From positions 28,690 to 92,689 of the forward strand of contig CAZYFS010000001.1 of the NCBI GenBank assembly GCA_964647465.1: 64,000 nt of DNA. The letters are read 5' to 3'. Of the stretch, positions 42,847 to 50,952 are shown piece by piece. Both the position numbers and the translations under genes were made by a program. Under the pieces are notes generated by a model, which saw only the letters and a list, made by a program, of their open reading frames with translations, had not been told where the DNA came from and did no database searches. Origin of the DNA: CAZYFS01 sp964647465. GTDB lineage: Bacteria > Patescibacteriota > Minisyncoccia > Minisyncoccales > UBA1441. Numbering within the stretch: position 1 is the first letter of the stretch; every line of letters starts with the position of its first letter.

Positions 42847-43332
42847 ATGATTATTCTTGGTGTTGACCCAGGGATAGCTGCTGTTGGCTATGGAGCTGTC
42901 GAATTAGAAAAGAAAAACAGCCTTCCTATTGTTCTTGATTATGGGGTAATCAAAACTCAACCTTATCAAGAAGAAGCTGCTCGCCTAGCAATTATTGAAA
43001 AAGCTTTGTTGCAGATTATTAAAACCTTAAAACCAAACATTGTTACCGTCGAAAGCATCTACTTCTTCCGCAACCAGAAATCAATTATTGGAGTTAGCCA
43101 GGTTAAGGGAATAATCTTGTTGACAGCCGAAAGAGAAAAGGTTCCCGTCTACGAATTTACCCCCCTTGAAACGAAATTAATTATTGCTGGATATGGGAAA
43201 GCCTCCAAGGAGGAAATGCAGGAAGCTATTCAGAAGAAGTTAAAGATGCGAAAAATTCCTACTCCAGATCACGCCGCTGACGCCCTAGGAGTTGCAACTT
43301 GTTTCTTAATAAAGAACCAATTTTTATCCTAA
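42847..43332 (+). CDS. ruvC: Holliday junction resolvase RuvC
   Basis: 161 aa RNase H-fold endonuclease, starting MIILGVDPGIAAVGYG with the first catalytic Asp (D7). The second acidic site is in VTVESIYFFRNQKS (E68), and the last pair is DHAADALGVA (D139 and D142 region). It resolves four-way junctions with RuvAB, whose genes are not in this window. It follows yebC by 3 bp and precedes a strong terminator. Confidence 0.95.
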   Translation: MIILGVDPGIAAVGYGAVELEKKNSLPIVLDYGVIKTQPYQEEAARLAIIEKALLQIIKTLKPNIVTVESIYFFRNQKSIIGVSQVKGIILLTAEREKVPVYEFTPLETKLIIAGYGKASKEEMQEAIQKKLKMRKIPTPDHAADALGVATCFLIKNQFLS

Positions 43333-43350
43333 AAAGTTTTTTTGAAAATT

Positions 43351-43378
43351 AAAAACTCCTCGACAAGAGGAGTTTTTT
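43351..43378. terminator. Bidirectional rho-independent terminator between ruvC and tyrS
   Basis: The inverted repeat AAAAACTCCTC (43351-43361) and GAGGAGTTTTT (43367-43377) makes an 11-bp stem around the loop GACAA, with T-runs reading in both directions. It lies 18 bp after ruvC and 22 bp beyond the tyrS stop, so it can end both converging transcripts. Confidence 0.88.
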
Positions 43379-43399
43379 AACGCTTATCCCTAACCAACC

Positions 43400-44578
43400 T
43401 TAAATTAATTTAATAAATTTCCTTTTCCCTCTTTGGACAATCATTCCCGATTTAACTAAAACTTCCTTTTGCCAATCGTTTTGTGTTTTGTCGTTAATAC
43501 GAATCCCTCCTTGTTCAATTAATTGTCGAGCCTTGCTCCGCGAAGTTGTTAGGCCGATTCGTACTAAAAGGGTTAAAATATCTTCTTTTCCTTCCTTGGT
43601 TTTTACTTCTGGTATTTTAATTGGTTGTTTTTGATTCTGAAAAACACGATTAAATTCGTCTTGGGCAAGCTGAGCTTCCTGAGAATCATAATAAAACTCC
43701 ACAATTTCCCGAGCTAAACTAGCCTTGCTTTGTCGAGGACCTTTCTTGAGTTGTTCTTTTATTTCTTCGTCATCTAATTGAGTAAGAAGATTGAAGTAAG
43801 GCAAAATCAAAGAATCAGAAATCGACATAATTTTGCCGTACATTTCTCTTGGTTGAGCACTAAGAGCAATATAATTATCCTCAGATTTACTCATTTTCTT
43901 TGTTCCTTTCGTCCCTTCAATTAAGGGACATAAAATTACATCTTGAAGCTCTTGTCCGTATTGCCTTTGAACTTGGCGCCCCATTAACATATTAAACCTC
44001 TGATCCGTTCCTCCAATTTCAACATCTGCCTTAAGGGCTACCGAATCATATCCTTGAAGAAGAGGATATATAAATTCTCTCACCGTGAAATCGCTATTGC
44101 TTTTGAGGCGAGCCTGGAAACTAGCACGAGTTACTAGCTGTCGATAGGTAGCTGCGCCGGCAAGCTCTAGCATTCCCCTAGCAGACATCTTCTCCCACCA
44201 CTCACCGTTATGTCTTACCTCTACTTTAGTAAGATCAATAATTTTCCCAGCTTGTTCTTGGTAGGTTTTCATATTCTGTTTTATCTGATCTGTCGATAGA
44301 ATTGGGCGTGATTTCACTCTTCCGCTAGGATCACCGATAGAAGCAGTAAAATCACCAATTAAGAGAATAATTTTGTGTCCTCTTTTTTGGAGTTCTCGTA
44401 AGGCTAGAAGGCAAACCGAATGACCTAAATGAAGCACCGAAGAAGTCGGATCAATACCAAATTTTATTCTTAGTTTTCTTCCGTTTTGTAAAACTTTCCG
44501 AAAATGTTTATCAACAATCACTTCTTCTGTTCTTCGCCAAAGTATATTGTTTTTATCTTTGCTTGTTTTTGTTTCCAT
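43400..44578 (-). CDS. tyrS: Tyrosyl-tRNA synthetase
   Basis: Class I synthetase, 392 aa. HIGH is HLGH (HLGHSVCLLALRELQKRG, near residue 50), KMSKS is intact (GTKKMSKSEDNYIALS, near 228), and the C-terminal S4-like RNA-binding domain is present (TTSRSKARQLIEQGGIRINDK, about 345-365). The tyrosine-binding sequence MQGYDSV-type segment LLQGYDSVALKADVEIGGTDQRFN (about 172-195) is typical of the bacterial TyrRS of the longer group. It is divergently transcribed from the penicillin-binding protein gene. Confidence 0.95.
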   Translation of the reverse strand: METKTSKDKNNILWRRTEEVIVDKHFRKVLQNGRKLRIKFGIDPTSSVLHLGHSVCLLALRELQKRGHKIILLIGDFTASIGDPSGRVKSRPILSTDQIKQNMKTYQEQAGKIIDLTKVEVRHNGEWWEKMSARGMLELAGAATYRQLVTRASFQARLKSNSDFTVREFIYPLLQGYDSVALKADVEIGGTDQRFNMLMGRQVQRQYGQELQDVILCPLIEGTKGTKKMSKSEDNYIALSAQPREMYGKIMSISDSLILPYFNLLTQLDDEEIKEQLKKGPRQSKASLAREIVEFYYDSQEAQLAQDEFNRVFQNQKQPIKIPEVKTKEGKEDILTLLVRIGLTTSRSKARQLIEQGGIRINDKTQNDWQKEVLVKSGMIVQRGKRKFIKLI

Positions 44579-44598
44579 TTTCTTTTATTTCCATTTCC

Positions 44599-44606
44599 AT
44601 TATAAT
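44599..44606. promoter_or_regulatory. Overlapping divergent -10 elements (tyrS and PBP genes)
   Basis: ATTATAAT (44599-44606) contains TATAAT on the plus strand (44601-44606), 23 bp before the penicillin-binding protein ATG, and TATAAT on the minus strand (44599-44604), 20 bp before the tyrS ATG. -35 hexamers on either side are weak. The 51-bp gap has room for only one polymerase at a time, so the two genes may compete. Confidence 0.6.
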
Positions 44607-44629
44607 GATTAAAAATACAAAAGCGAATT

Positions 44630-46537
44630 ATGAAATTAAAATCTTCTCCTTTTTGGAGAATCATTAAAAATCTCCTCGGTTTATTTTCTGTTATCTTTTT
44701 CGTTCTAGTGCTTGGAGGAATTGTCCTTTTTGCCGATTATATTCATGATTTTCCTCGTCCAGAGAAATTCTCCGAAAGTCAATTTGCTGAACCTACTAGA
44801 ATATATGATCGAACTGGTGATGTTCTTCTTTATTCAATGATTAATGAAGAGAATCGAACTCTCGTTCCCTTAGAAGACGTTTCTCCTTTGCTTCAGCAGG
44901 CGATAATTGCCACTGAAGACAAGAACTTCTATTCGCATCGTGGCATTGATATTCCAAGCATTGTTCGAGCTATTTCTACCGATCTGAAAATGAGAGCTCC
45001 TGTACAAGGAGCTTCAACTATTACTCAACAGCTAATTCGTTCTTATTTTTTAAACAATGACAAAACGTTACGCCGAAAAACCAAAGAAATTATTCTAACT
45101 ATAGGATTAGAAAAAAAATATTCCAAGGAACAGATATTAGAATGGTATTTGAATCAAATCCCCCTGGGATCAAATTTCTATGGAGTAGAAACAGCCAGTC
45201 GAGGGTATTTCAATAAGTCAGCTAAGGAAGTTAGCCTCTCTGAAGCAGCCACTCTGGCGGCCTTAATTAAAGCTCCGAGCGCTCTTTCTCCTTATTCGAA
45301 AAATCTTTCTGGGTTATTAGCCCGTAAAGATTATGTTTTATCAAGAATGGTTGAAGAGGGCTATATTTCTCTTGCCGAAAAAGAAAAAACTCAAGAAGAA
45401 GAAGTTGTTTTTAATGATCCAGTTCTTTTTAATAAAGCGATTCATTTCACCTTGGAAGTTAAAAAGGAGCTAGAAGAAAAATACGGCCTTTCTTATCTAC
45501 AAAGAGAGGGTTTGAAAGTGTATACTTCTCTCGATTGGAATCTCCAACAACAAGCTCAAGAAACCATGGAGTCAGCCATTGAAGATAATAAGCTCTACCA
45601 TATTTACAATGGAGCTTTAGTTGCTATTGAGCCAAAAACGGGACAAATATTAAGCATGGTTGGATCAAAAAATTATTTTGCAGAATCTTATCCAGCAAAC
45701 TGTGAAAATACCCCTGCGCAATGTTTGTTTAATCCTAAGTTTAATGTTGCCACCCTGGGAAAACGACACCCAGGTTCAGCCTTAAAGCCATTTGTTTACG
45801 CAACTGCTTTTCAGAAAGGTTTTTCCGATAACTACATTGTCGTTGACGAAAAAACCGATTTTGGAATATGGGGAGAGGAAAGATATATTCCTAAAAACTA
45901 TGACAATTTCTTTCGGGGACCAATAACTCTTCGGTCTGCTCTCGCTCAATCCTTAAATATACCCGCTGTTAAAGTTTTTATGAACCTAGCAGGAATTGAA
46001 GATAGCTTAACAACAATGCGTCAATCCGGAATAACTTCTGATTTACCAGCTGTTCCCTCAATTGTTCTTGGTGGTGGCGAAATAAAACTTATTGATCTTA
46101 CTTCTGCTTACGGTGTTTTCGCCACCAAGGGATTAAGAGTTCCTCCGGTTTATATCGTGAAAATCGAGGATCGGGAAAACAATGTAATATACTCTAGTTA
46201 TTCCACGAATCACAGAAGGGTTTTGAGTCAGGAAACGGCTCAAACTATTACTAGTATTCTATCTGACGAAGACGCTCGCGCTCCAATGTTTGGTTATAAT
46301 TCTAACTTATATATCCCTGGTTATGATGTCGCCGTAAAAACAGGAACAACCCAAAAATATGTTGACTTTTGGTCAGTCGGTTACAACGAAGATCTAGTTG
46401 TCGGTCTTTGGATGGGGAACAACAATCAAGAACCAATGGCCCATATTCCTTCCGTAGTTCCCGCAGGAAAGACGTGGAATGAATTCACGCAATACGCCCT
46501 TCAATACCTAGATAAACAAAAATCCTCCGGAGAATAA
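44630..46537 (+). CDS. Class A penicillin-binding protein (PBP1A-like)
   Basis: 635 aa bifunctional peptidoglycan synthase. After a short cytoplasmic part and one membrane helix (about 17-36) comes the GT51 glycosyltransferase domain (ATEDKNFYSHRGIDIPSI with catalytic E96, GASTITQQLIRSYF, IKAPSALSPY). The transpeptidase domain has the SxxK serine in HPGSALKPFVYATAF, the SxN motif AQSLNIPAVKV, and KTG in VAVKTGTTQKYVDFWSVGY. It acts outside the membrane, joining glycan strands and cross-linking peptides. Together with glmS and murE it shows that this organism makes peptidoglycan. A TATAAT element lies upstream. Confidence 0.95.
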   Translation: MKLKSSPFWRIIKNLLGLFSVIFFVLVLGGIVLFADYIHDFPRPEKFSESQFAEPTRIYDRTGDVLLYSMINEENRTLVPLEDVSPLLQQAIIATEDKNFYSHRGIDIPSIVRAISTDLKMRAPVQGASTITQQLIRSYFLNNDKTLRRKTKEIILTIGLEKKYSKEQILEWYLNQIPLGSNFYGVETASRGYFNKSAKEVSLSEAATLAALIKAPSALSPYSKNLSGLLARKDYVLSRMVEEGYISLAEKEKTQEEEVVFNDPVLFNKAIHFTLEVKKELEEKYGLSYLQREGLKVYTSLDWNLQQQAQETMESAIEDNKLYHIYNGALVAIEPKTGQILSMVGSKNYFAESYPANCENTPAQCLFNPKFNVATLGKRHPGSALKPFVYATAFQKGFSDNYIVVDEKTDFGIWGEERYIPKNYDNFFRGPITLRSALAQSLNIPAVKVFMNLAGIEDSLTTMRQSGITSDLPAVPSIVLGGGEIKLIDLTSAYGVFATKGLRVPPVYIVKIEDRENNVIYSSYSTNHRRVLSQETAQTITSILSDEDARAPMFGYNSNLYIPGYDVAVKTGTTQKYVDFWSVGYNEDLVVGLWMGNNNQEPMAHIPSVVPAGKTWNEFTQYALQYLDKQKSSGE

Positions 46538-46571
46538 TTTCCAGAGGATTTAAGGCGTTGAGTTAAGTTTC

Positions 46572-47699
46572 TTACGACTTAATTGGCATCAAAATATAAA
46601 AGTAGGATTCATCTTCTGCTGATTTTATTAAACAGGCTTTTTCTTGATCAACAAAGCTCAGAACAACTTCCTTGCTGTTAATGTTTGTTAAAGCATCTGT
46701 TAAAAACCTACAATCAAAAGATATTTTAAGATCATCACCCTTCAACTCTATAGGAAGAGAAGATTCGCTTTTTCCAATACGTGCGCTTTGGGCTTCGATT
46801 ATCAGTTTTTTTTCTTTAGAAGATATATTTAATTTAACCTCATTAACTCTATCGCTAAAGACGCTAGCAGTCTTAACCCTTGATAGAAAATCTTTCCTAT
46901 CAACCTTTAAAACAAAATTATATTTCTTTGGGATAATTTCCTGATAATTCGGATAACTTCCTTCCACTAATCTAGAAATTACTCGAACACGAGGATGTTC
47001 TGTCTCTGTCATCGGCGTTTCGAATAAAATTTGACCAGAGGAAAAGCAAATCTTAATTGATTGACTTTCATCCGCTAAAACAGCAATTAAATGCTGAGCT
47101 GTTTTGTGAGGAAGAATTAATCCAATCGATTTTTTAATTGTGTTCTTGCTTTTTAAGGAAATGGTTTTCTGGGATAAACGAAAACTATCTGTTGCTGCTA
47201 TTAATATCTTATCCTTAGAAAAATTAAGATAAATCCCAGAAATTTCTGGACGAGTTTCTGATAAAGCTACGCAATTAACAACCTGTTCAAGCCCATGACA
47301 GAAGTCAGCGCTATTCAATTCAAGACATTCCTTTTCTTCTATCCCCGGAATAAGAGGGAATTCCTCTACTTTTAATCCTTGTAAGCTATTTTTACTAATT
47401 TTGTCTTGGATTAATAACGACTCTTTATTGCTTTGCAAGCTAAGCTTTGAAGAAGTTATCGATTTAATAAGATTTGAAAAATTTCTTGCTGGGATAACAA
47501 TTTCTCCTTCTTTCTCAACTTTTGCTAAAGCCCACCAATCAATTGCGACTTCTAAATCAGTTGCCGTAAGATGAAGAAAGTTTTTTTCGGCTTTCACCAT
47601 AATCCCTTCAAGAATAGGAAGGCTAGTTGTTTTCGCAATCGTTCGACTAACGATATTTATTCCATAGTTCAATTTTTCTCGGAGAACTTGTAATTTCAT
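46572..47699 (-). CDS. dnaN: DNA polymerase III beta subunit (sliding clamp)
   Basis: 375 aa, three clamp domains of about 120 aa each. The N-terminus MKLQVLREKLNYGINIVSRTIAKTTSLPILEGIMVKAE is typical, as are TDLEVAIDWW and the C-terminal YFYILMPIKS ending (YxxxPMR-type). It is the processivity factor that tethers polymerase to DNA. It lies downstream of dnaA in the usual dnaA-dnaN order; the 225-bp gap between them is unusually long for such a compact genome and holds a consensus DnaA box. Confidence 0.96.
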   Translation of the reverse strand: MKLQVLREKLNYGINIVSRTIAKTTSLPILEGIMVKAEKNFLHLTATDLEVAIDWWALAKVEKEGEIVIPARNFSNLIKSITSSKLSLQSNKESLLIQDKISKNSLQGLKVEEFPLIPGIEEKECLELNSADFCHGLEQVVNCVALSETRPEISGIYLNFSKDKILIAATDSFRLSQKTISLKSKNTIKKSIGLILPHKTAQHLIAVLADESQSIKICFSSGQILFETPMTETEHPRVRVISRLVEGSYPNYQEIIPKKYNFVLKVDRKDFLSRVKTASVFSDRVNEVKLNISSKEKKLIIEAQSARIGKSESSLPIELKGDDLKISFDCRFLTDALTNINSKEVVLSFVDQEKACLIKSAEDESYFYILMPIKS

Positions 47700-47924
47700 A
47701 ATAATAATATAGATTAATTATTTAAAAAGAATTATTGTTATTAGGAAGATGGAATAAGTTAATAAGTAATACTTTTCTCTGATTTTTTAAGGATTAGAAG
47801 TGTTTTTAAGGATGGATATGCTGTGGATAAATTCTTCAAAAGATAGGGACTAATATTCTTGGTTTTTTTTGAGGTTAAAGTTTTAAACAACTTACTCACT
47901 TTTCTTACTCAGATTTTCCTCAAC
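47700..47924. other. dnaA-dnaN intergenic region with consensus DnaA box (possible origin element)
   Basis: 225 bp with no gene. TGTGGATAA at 47822-47830 is the reverse complement of TTATCCACA, a perfect DnaA box. The dnaN-proximal part (47700-47790) is very AT-rich with runs such as TTAATTATTTAAAAAG, suitable for unwinding. It also must hold the dnaN promoter if dnaN is not transcribed from dnaA. In some bacteria the origin lies in this position. Confidence 0.5.
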
Positions 47925-49277
47925 TTATCCAGAGTAAATTCTTTCTCTGATAAGATGAATCTCTTCTGCGATTCGTTGGTCTTGTTCAATGGCAGAAGAT
48001 ATTTTTTGACAAGCATACATAGCTGTTGTATGGTCACGTCCTCCGAAGGTTTCTCCAATACTAGGGTAAGATTTTCGTAATTCTTCTCTTAATAAATACA
48101 TGGCTACTTGTCTTGGTTGAGCGATATCCCTTCTTCGGCTAGAAGAAAAAATTTGCTTAATATCAAGACTATAAAACCTCGAAACAGATTCAATTATTTT
48201 TTTAACAGTCGTTGTTTTTGTTGGGGATTGAACTAAATCACGAAGGAGAATTTTTATTTTTTTAATATCAGGTAATTCTCCGTATAACTTCTGAAAAGCG
48301 CAGAGACGATTTACAGCCCCTTCTAATTCACGAACGTTGTTTTGAACATTAAAGGCGATATATTCCAGAACATCTTGATCGGGACATACACCACTTTCTT
48401 GAATTTTCGATTCTAAAACAGCAAGTCGACTTTCGTATTCTGGGCGACTTATATCAGCGATCATTCCTCCTTCGAATCGAGATTGTAATCTTTTTTCCAA
48501 AGTGGGAATAGCGCTAGGCAAACGATCAGAAGAAAGAACGATTTGTTTATTTTTTTGGTAAAGAGCGTTAAAAAGATGGAAAAATTCTTCTTGGGTTTTT
48601 TCTTTTCCTGACAAAAATTGAACGTCGTCAACAATTAAAACGTCAAGATTTTGTAATTCAGATTTTAATTTTTCAATTGATTTTCCTCTAATAGAAGCAA
48701 CGATTCGCGAAACAAATTTTCCAGTAGAAGTATATTCTATTTTACTAGATTTATTCTTTTCCTTGATATTATTACCAATAGCCTGAAGGAGATGTGTCTT
48801 TCCGAGACCGACCCCTCCGTATATAAACAAGGGATTATAAGCGTGTCCAGGATCTTCTGAAACTGCCCAAGCAGCAGCATGAGCTAATTCATTAAAAGGG
48901 GCGGTTACGTATTGTTGGAAAGTATAGCGAGGATTGAGGCCAGTATTTTGATTTGTCCGCAATTGTTCAAAAGAGGATTGACTATTTCTTGTTATTTGGG
49001 GAGCTAAAGAAGCCTCAACTTCTTCTTCTTCTAGGTGAACGATAGTATAATGTATTTTTTTAATAGTGGAGTCTAATTCCTGGAGAATTTTTAAAATAGA
49101 AGAATGGTATCTTTTGCTTAACCACTCTTTCGAAAAATTATTAGGGACAGAAATAGAAACTTCTTGATCGGTTTTCTCGATAATTTTTGTATTCTTAAAC
49201 CAAGTCGCGAAGTTTGCTGGAGAAACTTTAAATTGTAGTTGGGCTAAGACAGATTGCCACAATTCTTCCTTAGTCAT
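47925..49277 (-). CDS. dnaA: Chromosomal replication initiator DnaA
   Basis: Start taken at ATG 49277 (MTKEELWQSVLAQLQFKVSPANFATWF), which is 7 bp after a TACAAT -10 element and hence leaderless; an in-frame TTG at 49304 lies upstream of that promoter. Length 450 aa. Domain I is at about 1-85, the AAA+ core has Walker A GGVGLGKTHLLQAIG and Walker B LDVLIVDDVQFLSG, a sensor region ILSSDRLPSAIPTLEKRLQSRFEGG, and domain IV contains the DNA-binding signature GGRDHTTAMYACQKI. DnaA binds origin boxes and loads the helicase. It is followed by dnaN. Confidence 0.97.
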   Translation of the reverse strand: MTKEELWQSVLAQLQFKVSPANFATWFKNTKIIEKTDQEVSISVPNNFSKEWLSKRYHSSILKILQELDSTIKKIHYTIVHLEEEEVEASLAPQITRNSQSSFEQLRTNQNTGLNPRYTFQQYVTAPFNELAHAAAWAVSEDPGHAYNPLFIYGGVGLGKTHLLQAIGNNIKEKNKSSKIEYTSTGKFVSRIVASIRGKSIEKLKSELQNLDVLIVDDVQFLSGKEKTQEEFFHLFNALYQKNKQIVLSSDRLPSAIPTLEKRLQSRFEGGMIADISRPEYESRLAVLESKIQESGVCPDQDVLEYIAFNVQNNVRELEGAVNRLCAFQKLYGELPDIKKIKILLRDLVQSPTKTTTVKKIIESVSRFYSLDIKQIFSSSRRRDIAQPRQVAMYLLREELRKSYPSIGETFGGRDHTTAMYACQKISSAIEQDQRIAEEIHLIRERIYSG

Positions 49278-49284
49278 ATTTTTT

Positions 49285-49293
49285 ATTGTAGCA
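49285..49293 (-). promoter_or_regulatory. Extended -10 promoter of dnaA (leaderless)
   Basis: On the minus strand TGC-TACAAT (plus coordinates 49293 down to 49285) is followed by seven bases and then the ATG at 49277, so transcription would begin at or next to the start codon. No -35 hexamer is evident. Confidence 0.6.
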
Positions 49294-49385
49294 TAAAATT
49301 GCAAGCTTTCCCAAAACTCCCCACAACATCAACAAAAACGAAATTTTGTTAATAACCTGTGTATAAACTGAGCAATACAAACAGA

Positions 49386-49414
49386 TTGACCAAAGGTGGC
49401 TTGGTTGTTATTCT
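49386..49414 (+). promoter_or_regulatory. Sigma-70-type promoter of rnpA-yidC-jag
   Basis: TTGACC (49386-49391), a 17-bp spacer and TATTCT (49409-49414), 21 bp before the rnpA ATG. The -10 sequence is the same as in the promoter at 62992-63020. Confidence 0.7.
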
Positions 49415-49435
49415 AATAGAAAATCTTTTTGTCTT

Positions 49436-49774
49436 ATGTTATCTCGACTCAACCGTTTAACTCGAAATAAAGATTTTCAACGAATTTACGATCATGGGCA
49501 AACTTGCCGTGGCCCTTATTTAATGATCAAGGTTTTAAAAAATGAGTTATCGATTAATCGCCTCGGAATAGTGGTTAGTAAAAAGATTTCTAAAAAGGCA
49601 GTTACTCGTAACAAAATTAAACGTTGGATAAGATACCTATTTAGTCAGGAGCTTTTTCAATTAAGGCCAGGATATGATATCATGGTGATTACTTATCCGA
49701 AAATTAGAAACCAAGAATACAAAACAATCAAAGAGAACCTAATGGAAGTTTTTAAAAAAGCTAAATTATTGTAA
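49436..49774 (+). CDS. rnpA: Ribonuclease P protein component
   Basis: 112 aa, basic, with the RnpA pattern: LNRLTRNKDFQRIYDHGQ (about 5-22), GIVVSKKISKKAVTRNKIKRWIRYLF (about 42-67) containing the conserved RNxxKR region. It is the protein cofactor of RNase P, which matures tRNA 5' ends such as that of the tRNA-Arg here. It is the first gene of a plus-strand operon with yidC and jag (4-bp gap and 8-bp overlap). rpmH, its usual upstream partner, is missing. Confidence 0.95.
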   Translation: MLSRLNRLTRNKDFQRIYDHGQTCRGPYLMIKVLKNELSINRLGIVVSKKISKKAVTRNKIKRWIRYLFSQELFQLRPGYDIMVITYPKIRNQEYKTIKENLMEVFKKAKLL

Positions 49775-49778
49775 AGTT

Positions 49779-50495
49779 ATGTCGATTATTTCTATTTTTA
49801 ATTTATTCTTGTATCAGCCTTCTTTTAATTTGTTAATCTTGCTGTACGTTTATATTCCTGGACACGATTTAGGGGTGGCGGTCATCGTTCTCACAATATT
49901 GGTGCGTCTACTCTTTTATCCTCTTTCTGTTAAATCAATTAAAACCCAAGAGGCAATGAATAAAATACAGCCTCGCTTAAAAGAAGTAAAAGAGAAGTTT
50001 AAGAATGACGTCCAGAAGCAATCAGCAGAGATGATGGCGCTTTATAAAAAACACAACATTAGTCCTTGGTCTAATTTTCTTTTGATGCTTATCCAGATCC
50101 CGGTCATAATCGCTTTGTTTCAAGTCTTTTCTCGTGGTTTTGGTCCAGAGATTCTACAACCAAATCTTTATTCCTTTATTGCCATGCCAGATTTATCTTC
50201 TCCGACTTTATTCGGAATTCTTAATTTGACCCAATCAAACATGGTGGTGGCTGTTTTAGCCGGAGTGACTCAGTTTTTCCAGACAAAAATGATTACACCC
50301 TCTTCTAAAAAAGAGAAGGGAGAATCAAAGAAAGCAACGGGAGCAGGAATGCAAAAGTCTATGCTTTATTTTTTCCCTCTTTTTACCATTTATATTCTTT
50401 CGCGCTTAAATTCAGCCGTTGGTCTATACTGGCTAACTAGCAATCTTTTTGCTCTAGTTCAGCAATACTATTTACTTAAGCGCAAACATGATTAA
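49779..50495 (+). CDS. yidC: Membrane protein insertase YidC/Oxa1
   Basis: 238 aa, the short YidC/Oxa1 form without the large periplasmic domain of Gram-negative YidC. Membrane helices are seen near 8-28, 33-50 (VAVIVLTILVRLLFYPLS), 100-118 (LLMLIQIPVIIALFQVF), 150-170 and 195-230. The cytoplasmic hairpin KSIKTQEAMNKIQPRLKEVKEKFKND (about 53-78) and the conserved arginine of the hydrophilic groove (ILVRLL) are present. It inserts proteins into the membrane, with or without Sec, and would serve the multi-helix proteins encoded nearby. Confidence 0.95.
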   Translation: MSIISIFNLFLYQPSFNLLILLYVYIPGHDLGVAVIVLTILVRLLFYPLSVKSIKTQEAMNKIQPRLKEVKEKFKNDVQKQSAEMMALYKKHNISPWSNFLLMLIQIPVIIALFQVFSRGFGPEILQPNLYSFIAMPDLSSPTLFGILNLTQSNMVVAVLAGVTQFFQTKMITPSSKKEKGESKKATGAGMQKSMLYFFPLFTIYILSRLNSAVGLYWLTSNLFALVQQYYLLKRKHD

Positions 50496-50949
50496 AGGAA
50501 AAGAATTGAAATTAGTTCAAGAAATTGTCCAGAATTTTTTCCAACAAATGCTGCTTGAATGTTCGGCGAAGGTTAAAGGCTCTTCTCCGGGGACAATCAA
50601 TATCGAAATAGAAGTTGAGGAAGCACCAATATTAATTGGAATAAATGGAGAAACGCTTTTGAGCATTCAAAGTTTATTGAAGAAAATTCTAACAAAAAGA
50701 CTAGATCGGTTAATTTTTGTGGATTTTGATATTAACGGTTATAAAAAAACAAAATCAAAGCAACTTAAAGACTCGGCGGCAACTACTGCCGATCAGGTTG
50801 CTTTGACTGGAGTGAAAGAAGTTCTTCCTTCAATGTTTTCCTGGGAGAGGAGAATTGTTCATCTTGCTCTTATCGAGCGAAAAGATGTTTACACGGAAAG
50901 CGAAGGACAAGGAAAGGAGAGAAGAGTAATTATCAAACCGACCTCCTAA
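50488..50949 (+). CDS. jag: Jag/KhpB/EloR RNA-binding protein (KH-R3H)
   Basis: 153 aa. A KH-type domain (about 20-85, with APILIGINGETLLSIQSLLKKI) is followed by an R3H-type domain (about 95-150, with LPSMFSWERRIVHLALIERKDVYTESEGQGKERRVIIKP). The conserved order rnpA-yidC-jag supports the assignment. Homologues bind RNA and in Firmicutes influence cell elongation. It overlaps yidC by 8 bp and ends head-on against the T4SS-like cluster, 3 bp from the stop of the next gene. Confidence 0.92.
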   Translation: MIKGKELKLVQEIVQNFFQQMLLECSAKVKGSSPGTINIEIEVEEAPILIGINGETLLSIQSLLKKILTKRLDRLIFVDFDINGYKKTKSKQLKDSAATTADQVALTGVKEVLPSMFSWERRIVHLALIERKDVYTESEGQGKERRVIIKPTS

Positions 50950-50952
50950 ACT

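Larger units (their letters stand above)
49278..49435. other. Candidate oriC region between dnaA and rnpA
   Basis: 158-bp divergent gap in the canonical position for the origin. It contains a DnaA box TGTGTATAA (49358-49366, reverse complement TTATACACA), a 7-bp AT-rich inverted repeat AACAAAA/TTTTGTT (49331-49350), and the promoters of both flanking genes. rpmH (L34), normally found here before rnpA, is absent. Only one clear box is seen, so the origin may also use the box in the dnaA-dnaN gap. Confidence 0.5.

Noticed and set aside
46520..46551. Inverted repeat AAATCCTC/GAGGATTT at the end of the PBP gene
   Set aside because: The 8-bp stem has a 16-nt loop and no T-run after it, so I do not call it a terminator.
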